Assembly (NCBI GenBank): GCA_026988035.1 | Contig: JALSLY010000053.1 | Span: 1 to 48,885, forward strand | Length of the DNA stretch: 48,885 nucleotides | Source: Thermotogae bacterium | Lineage (GTDB): Bacteria; Thermotogota; Thermotogae; Mesoaciditogales; Mesoaciditogaceae | Direction of reading: 5' to 3' | In this document: in pieces, positions 43,433 through 48,885 of the stretch | Numbering within the stretch: the stretch's first letter is position 1 | Layout of the letters: each line of letters starts with the position of its first letter | Notes under the pieces: model-generated | Seen by the model: only the letters and a program-made list of their open reading frames with translations | What the model was told of the DNA's origin: nothing | The model's database searches: none | Program-made: the position numbers and the translations under genes

Positions 43433-43661
43433 TTTGTACACCCCTTTCATATTTTCGTACACCCTTTAAAGAATTTTCAAGTTTCTTGAGTAATGCATCC
43501 ACCCTCACACTTTGAGACTGAAGCATGGCTCGAAGCTCCGAATTTTCGATTTTCAATCTCTCTACCTCGGTTTTTGACTCCTTGAGTTTTGTTTTTAAAT
43601 TTTCTTGCTGTTCTATTAGGTCATCGATAAATTTTTCGAGTTTATTCAATTCATTATTCAC
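43374..43661 (-). CDS. Small coiled-coil protein, possibly a division factor
   Basis: A 95-residue protein. Residues 5-65 are an almost continuous coiled coil (heptads through EQQENLKTKLKESKTEVERLKIEN), like ZapB or FtsB-type small division proteins, but without a membrane segment. The last ~20-30 residues are polar and share DNA with the zapA start. GTG at 43661 follows AGGAGG by 10 bases. The link to cell division is inferred from its neighbour zapA. Confidence 0.7.
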   Translation of the reverse strand: MNNELNKLEKFIDDLIEQQENLKTKLKESKTEVERLKIENSELRAMLQSQSVRVDALLKKLENSLKGVRKYERGVQSETNRDIRIGESEIQIHNH

Positions 43662-43683
43662 TTGTCAGGATCCTCCTAATTGA

Positions 43684-43692
43684 ATTTTAGCA
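43684..43692 (-). promoter_or_regulatory. Extended -10 promoter of coiled-coil/zapA genes
   Basis: On the minus strand TGC followed by TAAAAT (43689-43684), 23 bases before the GTG start. No good -35. Confidence 0.5.
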
Positions 43693-43716
43693 GAATTCAA
43701 ATGCTGTGATCATGGT

Positions 43717-44037
43717 TCACTCTTTTTCTAATTTCACCGCTGTTCCATAAGCAAGCATTTCCGCAGCTCCGGACATTATCTGACTTGTAGCGAATCTCAT
43801 GTTTACAATCGCATCAGCGTTCAGTTCTTCTGCTTCTGAAATCATTCTTTCCATAGCAAGCTCTCTAGAACGTGTTAGTAATTCTTTGTATCCTTTGATT
43901 TCGCCCCCTACCAATGTTTTTAAACCGGCAGCTATGTCTACTCCCACATTTCTCGATAGTACTGCATTCCCTTTAACCACTCCGAGTGCTTCTTTTGTTT
44001 TATAACCAGGAATTTTCTCGGTTGTCGTTACGATCAT
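43717..44037 (-). CDS. YbjQ/UPF0145 family protein
   Basis: A 106-residue protein of the YbjQ family (often annotated as heavy-metal-binding), which forms pentamers of unknown function. Seen: KIPGYKTKEALGVVKGNAVLSRNVG-like N-terminus, ARELAMERMISEAEELNADAIVNMRF-like helix and SGAAEMLAYGTAVKL. ATG at 44037 with GAGAGGTG upstream is favoured over the GTG at 44046. Transcribed alone or with the following coiled-coil gene. Confidence 0.88.
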   Translation of the reverse strand: MIVTTTEKIPGYKTKEALGVVKGNAVLSRNVGVDIAAGLKTLVGGEIKGYKELLTRSRELAMERMISEAEELNADAIVNMRFATSQIMSGAAEMLAYGTAVKLEKE

Positions 44038-44046
44038 GACTTTCAC

Positions 44047-44293
44047 CTCTCCCCTTAGTTACTTTGATTACTCAACAAAAACATGCCATTATTTGAATTC
44101 ACTCAAATTATACACTTTTAATTTAGCGAAATTCAGCGTTTTAAGTTTAGAGATTTCCCGTGTATATCGTACATTTTTAAATTCGGCAACTCACCGATAA
44201 AGTTTCTACTTTTCTTTTTTATGATAAGAGCAGCAATTTTAGAATAAAATCGCTGCTCTAAAATACACAAAAACAGGCAAAGAGAAAAAACAT
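44047..44293. other. Intergenic region with -10 element and operon-end hairpin
   Basis: A TATAAT on the minus strand (44112-44107) is a candidate -10 for the YbjQ gene. Its -35 region is weak. The rest holds the strong hairpin at 44227-44259 and is otherwise AT-rich without a gene. Confidence 0.5.
44227..44259 (-). terminator. Terminator-like hairpin after the sugar ABC operon
   Basis: The arms 44227-44241 and 44245-44259 pair at 14 of 15 positions around a GAA loop. On the minus strand it lies 35 bases after the ATPase stop. The downstream sequence (TATCATAAAAAAG) is not a clean T tract. Confidence 0.65.
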
Positions 44294-45355
44294 TCAAATT
44301 TCAACGCGTTTTTCGTTGAGAAAGAAGAGCATTTCGGATTCCTTAAGTGAAAGATTCACATCATCTCCCTCTGAAACTCTCATCGTGTTTGGTACAAGCG
44401 ATTTGATCTTTATTCTTTCAGAATTTAGCGAAATTTCAACGGATACCAAAATGTTTGCTCCCATGGGCTCTGTTAATATAACCTTTCCTGAAATAGGTCC
44501 TTTTTCAATAGTGATATTCTCTGGTCTTATTCCAATTTCAACTTTTCCTTTGTGTAAGAGTTTTTCGAGAGCGATGAGCTTTTGAGAAGAGAGCACTTTA
44601 CTCATGGATTTAGCATTTTTAGCTTCAAATATGTTTATCTGGGGGGTACCTACAAAAAGAGCGACGAACTTATTAATAGGGCGCTTGTATATCTCCTCTG
44701 GAGCTCCGATCTGTTGGATTAACCCATAATTCATAACGATCACTCTATCTGACATCGCTATAGCTTCTTCCTGATCGTGAGTTACATAAATTGTTGTGCC
44801 ATGAACATGGTGGAAGAGTGATTTAAGCTCTCCCCTCATTCTATGTCTCAGTATGGCATCTAAATTAGCAAGAGGTTCATCAAGCAAGAAAAGATTTGGT
44901 TCTCTTATAAGTGCGCGTCCAAGTGCTACACGTTGACGTTGGCCACCGCTTAGTTCCCTTGGTTTTCTATCAAGCAAGTTAGGTATTCCAAGCATTTCTG
45001 CAATGCTGGTAACTCTTTGTTTGATCTTAGCCTTTGAGACTTTTCTTATTTCTAACGGAATTGCCATGTTTTTGTAAACACTCATGTGGGGATAAAGTGC
45101 GTAGCTTTGAAAGACCATGGCTATGTCTCTTTCGGAAGGAGAAAGAGCATTCACAATTTTGCCATTTATCGATATTTCACCCTCATCTGCTTTTTCTAAT
45201 CCAGCTATCAAGCGAAGAGTGGTTGTTTTACCGCTTCCCGAAGGTCCTAACAGACTCACAAATTCGCCGTCATCAACGAAAAAATTTGCGTTGTTAACTG
45301 CCATGACTTTTTCTCCAAAGCGCTTTACAACTTTTTTTAATTCTAACTTGTGCAT
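44294..45355 (-). CDS. Sugar ABC transporter ATPase (MalK/UgpC/MsmX type)
   Basis: ATPase of a carbohydrate importer, 353 residues. Walker A GPSGSGKTTT (37-46), Q loop MVFQSYALYPHM, signature LSGGQRQRVALGRAL, Walker B LFLLDEPLANLD and H loop YVTHDQEEA are intact. The C-terminal OB/TOBE domain (about 235-350, IGIRPENI) is typical of MalK-like subunits. It is last in its operon, 21 bases after the second permease. It could also serve other sugar permeases, as MsmX does. Confidence 0.93.
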   Translation of the reverse strand: MHKLELKKVVKRFGEKVMAVNNANFFVDDGEFVSLLGPSGSGKTTTLRLIAGLEKADEGEISINGKIVNALSPSERDIAMVFQSYALYPHMSVYKNMAIPLEIRKVSKAKIKQRVTSIAEMLGIPNLLDRKPRELSGGQRQRVALGRALIREPNLFLLDEPLANLDAILRHRMRGELKSLFHHVHGTTIYVTHDQEEAIAMSDRVIVMNYGLIQQIGAPEEIYKRPINKFVALFVGTPQINIFEAKNAKSMSKVLSSQKLIALEKLLHKGKVEIGIRPENITIEKGPISGKVILTEPMGANILVSVEISLNSERIKIKSLVPNTMRVSEGDDVNLSLKESEMLFFLNEKRVEI

Positions 45356-45376
45356 CTTTCCATCCCTTCCTTTGTT

Positions 45377-46198
45377 TTATCCTTTGACTGCGCCAGCTGT
45401 AAGACCACTGATGATCTTCTCTTGAGCAACGAATATTATTACGACAAGCGGTACGGTTACAATCAAAGCACCTGCTATGATCTCACCCCATGGGTACTGA
45501 TATGAGAATCTACCTGATATCATGGATATTCCCACAGTAATTGTTCTCATGTTCTCTTTTGTCATAAAAGTCAGTGCCAGTATGAATTCATTCCAACATG
45601 CGATAAAATCAAGTATTGCAACTGTTGAAGCAGCGGGAATTCCAAGAGGAAGAATTATTTTATAAAATGCTTGAAACCTTGACATTCCATCTACTCTTGC
45701 GGCTTCATAAAGTTCACCAGGTATTTGCCCAAAATAAGTAGAAAGGACCCAAACGGTTAAAGGTATGCTCATGGTGGTATAAGGAAGAATCAAACTGAGA
45801 TAATTATTTAGAAGGTGAAATTTTGCAAACATTTCATAAAGGGGGAATATCATAGTAGCTGCTGGGAAAAAACCGAGAATGAGCAAGAGATTCAATAAGG
45901 TACTGGATCCTTTGAATTTTATCTTGGCAATGGCAAAGGCGGCCATTGACCCTATGAGTAACGCAATTGCCGTCGCGCTTAAAGAAACTATCAAACTGTT
46001 GACTATATAAGAACCTAACGATATATCTTTAAAAACACCTATGTAGTTCGAAAACGTGAAAGCCACTGGATAAAGTATTGGTGGCGAAGAGTAAGATACA
46101 CTTGTAGGCTCGAAGGAGTTCAAGAGCAAAAAGTATATCGGAAAAAGGCAGAAAAAGATCATCAAAATTACACCAACATAAAGAAAGAATTTTTTCAT
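45377..46198 (-). CDS. Sugar ABC transporter permease (MalG type)
   Basis: Inner-membrane permease with six helices (273 residues). The EAA loop that docks on the ATPase reads EAARVDGMSRFQAFYKIILPLGIPA (near 180). ATG at 46198 overlaps the first permease stop (ATGA); GGAGG stands 11 bases upstream. Belongs to the CUT1 family for di- and oligosaccharides. Confidence 0.92.
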   Translation of the reverse strand: MKKFFLYVGVILMIFFCLFPIYFLLLNSFEPTSVSYSSPPILYPVAFTFSNYIGVFKDISLGSYIVNSLIVSLSATAIALLIGSMAAFAIAKIKFKGSSTLLNLLLILGFFPAATMIFPLYEMFAKFHLLNNYLSLILPYTTMSIPLTVWVLSTYFGQIPGELYEAARVDGMSRFQAFYKIILPLGIPAASTVAILDFIACWNEFILALTFMTKENMRTITVGISMISGRFSYQYPWGEIIAGALIVTVPLVVIIFVAQEKIISGLTAGAVKG

Positions 46199-47091
46199 TG
46201 AGTTGCATACCTCCTTCCAACATAACTTCTGGTTATCCAAATAACCACGACGAGTCCTATTATGTAAATGGACGTTATTACAGCTGTAGCAGCTCCAGCT
46301 CTCACATCAAGCCAGTTGAAAGTTTGTTGATATATAAAAGGAGAAAGTGCCATGGTCGCGTTTCCTGGCCCACCGTTTGTGAGAACCCATATAAGATCAA
46401 AAACGCCAAATGCCTGTAAGAATCTGAATGTAAGGGTTACAGTTATGGCTGGAAGCATTAAAGGGAATGTAAGCTTTCTCAGCTTGAAGAACCAACCGGC
46501 ACCGTCTACTTCCATTGCTTCGTATAAATCTCTTGGTATAGCCTGTAAACCAGCAAGCAGTAAAAGAGCACAAAAAGGTACGGTTTTCCAGATATCTGCC
46601 ATTATTATTGAAGCAAAGGCCATTTTTGGCATCGATAAGAAATAAGGTGGTGATTGAGTGATATGTAGCCAATAAAGTATCCATGGTATTGGACCATAAG
46701 AATGTTGAAGCATGAATTTCCACCCTGTAGCCATAATAGCTGTGGGCAATGCCCAAGGGATCAAGAATATGGTTCTAACGGCTTTCCTTCCATGAAATTC
46801 TTGATTGAGCAATAATGCAAAGATAAAACCGATTACCATTTCGAATGATACAGATATCAACGAAAACTTCACAGTGATCCATGTTGACTGCCAAAATGAT
46901 GAGCCAGTGAGGATCGCGTAAAAATTGTTAAGTGTGAAGTTGTTATGTATATTTGTGAAGGAAAACCATACGTTTTTAATCAAGGGATATATTTGAAAAA
47001 TTGTGAAAAAGACAACTATTGGGGAAACGAATCCTATCAAGGCAAGTAAATAACCCTTCTCATGTTTGGGATTAACACTCTGCATTGCCAA
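46195..47091 (-). CDS. Sugar ABC transporter permease (MalF type)
   Basis: Inner-membrane permease with six helices (298 residues), no large periplasmic insert. The EAA loop is EAMEVDGAGWFFKLRKLTFPLMLPA (around 190-215), and LTNGGPGNATMALSPFIYQQTF is the usual CUT1 motif. TTG at 47091 with GGGAGGTG 8 bases upstream is favoured; an ATG two codons later is possible. Confidence 0.92.
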   Translation of the reverse strand: MAMQSVNPKHEKGYLLALIGFVSPIVVFFTIFQIYPLIKNVWFSFTNIHNNFTLNNFYAILTGSSFWQSTWITVKFSLISVSFEMVIGFIFALLLNQEFHGRKAVRTIFLIPWALPTAIMATGWKFMLQHSYGPIPWILYWLHITQSPPYFLSMPKMAFASIIMADIWKTVPFCALLLLAGLQAIPRDLYEAMEVDGAGWFFKLRKLTFPLMLPAITVTLTFRFLQAFGVFDLIWVLTNGGPGNATMALSPFIYQQTFNWLDVRAGAATAVITSIYIIGLVVVIWITRSYVGRRYATQ

Positions 47092-47164
47092 AATTTACAC
47101 CTCCCAAATTTGCGTAAGCGGCAAGCGAGCTTCCCCACTTGCCGCTGATCTCCCCTTGTTAGTT

Positions 47165-48439
47165 TTAATGAGTTGCCCAATACTCTTTAACAGCTTCTCT
47201 TGCGGCTTTCGCCATTGCTTTGTTAGCTTGTTCTGGTGTCATTTGTTGAGTCATAGCCATTGTCAAATATTTAGACATGATATCAGACAGTTTGGGCCAC
47301 AGAGGGGTAGCTGGTCTCCATCTTGTGTGCTCGAGTATGGTTCTAAGATCCTTGAAAAATGGATTCCATTTGAGCACTTCTGGATCGTAGTATATATCTC
47401 GTCTTGAAACATCCACACCAGTCATTTTTACCATCAATTTCTCAATTTTGTAACTATTCATAAACGTTGCGAATTTAATGGCTGCTGGAATTTTGCTTTT
47501 GTCTATGAACGCCGAAATGGCGACTCCCCATCCTCCTTGTGTGGCATATGGATGTTCTCCAGGAGCACAAACCTCGGTTGTCACTCCAACTTTGCCTTTA
47601 ACCTTTGAGTTTTTGTCGGTTTGAGACAACACCCATACGTATGGCCAGTTTCTCAAGAAAACTGCATGCCCGCTTTCAAACATATGTCTCGATTCTTCTT
47701 CCATAAATGTAAGCACATCAGGTGGTGTTATTTTGTATTTGTGAATCGTGTCCACAAGATACTGAGTTGCTTGAATCGCTTGAGGAGAGTCAATACCGAC
47801 TTTTCTGGTGACTGGATCGTAGTAGTAGCCGCCATTTCCCCAAAGCCACTCGAGATAGAAGCAGTCGAGGCCTTCATATTGCGCTCCTTGATAGATAAAT
47901 CCCCAGAGTCCCTTGGACGGATTCTGCAATTTCTGAGCTTCTTCAAAAAGCTCTTTGAAAGTTTTTGGCGGTTTCATTCCGGCTTTTTCCAGCAGATCTT
48001 TTCGATAATATATGAGACCTGCGTCGCTCATAACAGGAACTCTGTATATGTGTCCCTTCCAGATACTTCCATCAACAGTTGCTCTAAAATTTTGGGCATA
48101 AAGTTTATTGACATCCACATATTTATCAATTGGGAGCAACCATCCATTCGCTGCAAGTGGTGGAATCCATATGATATCTGCCCAAACAAGGTCGTATGGA
48201 GAAGTATGAGCCATGGAAGCAGTCATGAACATCTGTTGACGAGCATTTGTGGAGTGCGGTCCTTGAATAAGGTTTACAATGATGTCTGGATTCTCTTGTT
48301 CGAAGAGTTCAATGGCTTTGGCATAGAAATGCTGTGTGTCGGGGCCTGTTAAGAACGTAATAGAAGTTTTTGCTGCCATGGATATTCCTGAAAAGAGAAT
48401 CATCGCAGCGATCACAAGAAACACCAGTTTCTTCTTCAC
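47165..48439 (-). CDS. Sugar ABC transporter substrate-binding protein
   Basis: Periplasmic solute-binding protein of the CUT1 (family 1) type, 424 residues. It has a signal peptide (MKKKLVFLVIAAMILFSG, cleavage likely at AMA/SMAA) and no lipobox Cys, so it is probably soluble in the periplasm. KAIELFEQENPDIIVNL, DLVWADIIWIPPLAANGWLLPID and GGWGVAIS are family features; the ThuE/trehalose-maltose group is the nearest resemblance but substrate is uncertain. GTG at 48439 follows AAGGAGG. First gene of the transporter operon. Confidence 0.92.
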   Translation of the reverse strand: MKKKLVFLVIAAMILFSGISMAAKTSITFLTGPDTQHFYAKAIELFEQENPDIIVNLIQGPHSTNARQQMFMTASMAHTSPYDLVWADIIWIPPLAANGWLLPIDKYVDVNKLYAQNFRATVDGSIWKGHIYRVPVMSDAGLIYYRKDLLEKAGMKPPKTFKELFEEAQKLQNPSKGLWGFIYQGAQYEGLDCFYLEWLWGNGGYYYDPVTRKVGIDSPQAIQATQYLVDTIHKYKITPPDVLTFMEEESRHMFESGHAVFLRNWPYVWVLSQTDKNSKVKGKVGVTTEVCAPGEHPYATQGGWGVAISAFIDKSKIPAAIKFATFMNSYKIEKLMVKMTGVDVSRRDIYYDPEVLKWNPFFKDLRTILEHTRWRPATPLWPKLSDIMSKYLTMAMTQQMTPEQANKAMAKAAREAVKEYWATH

Positions 48440-48462
48440 TTCAAAACGCCTCCTTACATTTT

Positions 48463-48515
48463 ATTATAGTTTAGCTCCCTCTTTGAGGGAACTAACCATA
48501 GCTTGCCAAGGTTAG
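48463..48515 (-). promoter_or_regulatory. Promoter and operator-like repeats upstream of the sugar ABC operon
   Basis: A minus-strand TATAAT (48468-48463) lies 23 bases before the GTG. Two inverted repeats follow upstream: TCCCTC-TTT-GAGGGA (48476-48490), covering the spacer and -35 region, and CTAACC/GGTTAG (48492-48497, 48510-48515). Both could bind a sugar-responsive regulator; this is inference. Confidence 0.5.
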
Positions 48516-48618
48516 AAAAATCGCAATATTTTAAGAATGTTTATCATGCTATTTACCCTCAAATTATGCAAGTCGAGTTAACGAGATGAATGTTGAGTAA
48601 AATCAAAGGCATCGGTCA

Positions 48619-48648
48619 TTGAAAAAGGGCATGAAACCCTCGTATAAT
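48619..48648 (+). promoter_or_regulatory. Promoter of the insertion sequence gene
   Basis: TTGAAA (48619-48624), an 18-base spacer and TATAAT (48643-48648). Start expected near 48655, about 28 bases before the ATG. Confidence 0.7.
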
Positions 48649-48688
48649 CGTTGTGAACAAGATCAACGAAAGGAGTGATTTCATGCCC
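48627..48688 (+). repeat. Inverted repeat flanking the promoter and start codon
   Basis: GGGCATGAAA (48627-48636) is the exact reverse complement of TTTCATGCCC (48679-48688), which contains the ATG at 48683. The first copy lies upstream of the -10, so only read-through transcripts carry both. Confidence 0.75.
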
Positions 48689-48885
48689 ACAACAAATATA
48701 CCACAAATCTTGTCTCATATGCTAGACCCTTCTAAATTTTCTAGAAAGGACCAATACACTCGTATCACCTCTTACACACTAGCACTTGGTTTGCCTAAAC
48801 ATGTCACTCAAATTCAATTGTCAAAATATCTTCCCTTTTCTCAATCTTCCATTTCTCGTACCCTTTCAACATCCGCCATTTCAAC
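48683..48885 (+). CDS. Start of a probable transposase gene (cut by window end)
   Basis: 67 codons are visible before the window ends, starting MPTTNIPQILSHMLDPSKFSRKDQY and continuing LSKYLPFSQSSISRTLS. The ATG has AAGGAGTG 7-8 bases upstream and a good promoter. The Gln/Ser/Thr-rich N-terminus with a helix-turn-helix-like LSKYLPFSQSSISRTL stretch, plus promoter architecture and an inverted repeat over the start, suggest an IS transposase. Family not determined, and completeness cannot be judged. Confidence 0.5.
   Translation, partial: MPTTNIPQILSHMLDPSKFSRKDQYTRITSYTLALGLPKHVTQIQLSKYLPFSQSSISRTLSTSAIS

Larger units (their letters stand above)
48600..48885 (+). mobile_element. Left part of a putative insertion sequence
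   Basis: Inferred from the transposase-like frame and its control region. The exact left end is not visible as a recognised terminal repeat. The element lies just upstream of, and divergent from, the sugar importer operon. Confidence 0.4.

Noticed and set aside
47621-48352. Long 243-codon plus-strand frame opposite the sugar-binding protein
   Set aside because: Long only because the codon usage of the real gene leaves the opposite frame open; rich in Cys, His, Trp and Phe, no Shine-Dalgarno.

Overview
The window looks like chromosomal DNA of a member of the Thermotogota (Thermotogae), possibly a deep or moderately thermophilic lineage. This assignment is inferred from protein character and gene neighbourhoods, not from a marker search. 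Supporting points are the short RNase Z, lone HutH and MtnA, FtsY without the long N-terminal domain, and a flagellar set with both P- and L-ring proteins. The rings imply a diderm-like envelope (the 'toga'), although phospholipid and peptidoglycan genes here would fit many Gram-negative bacteria. The DNA is AT-rich, genes are very tightly packed (many ATGA/GTGA overlaps), and GTG and TTG starts are common.

Layout. (1) 238-5349, plus strand: rpsF-ssb-rpsR-rplI, then RNase Z, NfeD, an SPFH protein, an unknown four-helix membrane protein and an unknown exported protein. (2) 5334-12992, minus strand: ABC-F ATPase, hutH, rnr, a CsoR/CstR-type regulator, a CtpA-type S41 protease and a peptidoglycan amidase, probably one transcript from an extended -10 promoter at 13010-13018. 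(3) 13020-13706: non-coding, full of inverted repeats. (4) 13738-16536, plus strand: YitT protein, GT2 glycosyltransferase, UPF0104-type flippase-like membrane protein. (5) 29429-16517, minus strand: a nearly gap-free run of housekeeping genes: udk, mtnA, yaaR-holB-ricT, tgt, mrp, proS, ktrB-ktrA, ftsY, a PIN/NYN-like putative RNase, then flgB-flgC-fliE. (6) 29542-31611, plus strand: secreted phospholipase-D-fold protein with OB-like repeats. (7) 32665-31661 and 37252-32684, minus strand: nrnA-like DHH phosphoesterase, and the flgF-flgG-flgA-flgH-flgI-flgJ rod/ring operon. (8) 39878-37321, minus strand: tRNA-Arg(TCG), tRNA-His(GTG), tRNA-Arg(TCT), surE, RNase P RNA and an MFS transporter. surE, rnpB and the transporter abut with no spacing. 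(9) 44037-40179, minus strand: YbjQ-type protein, coiled-coil protein/ZapA, yvcK-whiA (without rapZ), nrdR and a Nudix hydrolase. (10) 48439-44294, minus strand: a complete sugar-type ABC importer (binding protein, two permeases, ATPase). (11) 48619-48885, plus strand: the beginning of an insertion sequence that runs off the window.

No CRISPR array, phage or obvious defence island is visible. The most interesting points are: an insertion-sequence 5' end whose inverted repeat can mask the transposase start codon only in read-through RNA; a bacterial Regnase-like putative RNase beside ftsY; rnpB wedged between two genes with the next gene's ribosome binding site at its 3' end; two long same-strand overlaps (rnr/csoR and coiled-coil/zapA) in which the low-complexity tail of one protein shares DNA with the folded N-terminus of the next; a hairpin at the predicted extreme 5' end of the rpsF mRNA; and a recurring extended -10 promoter type.
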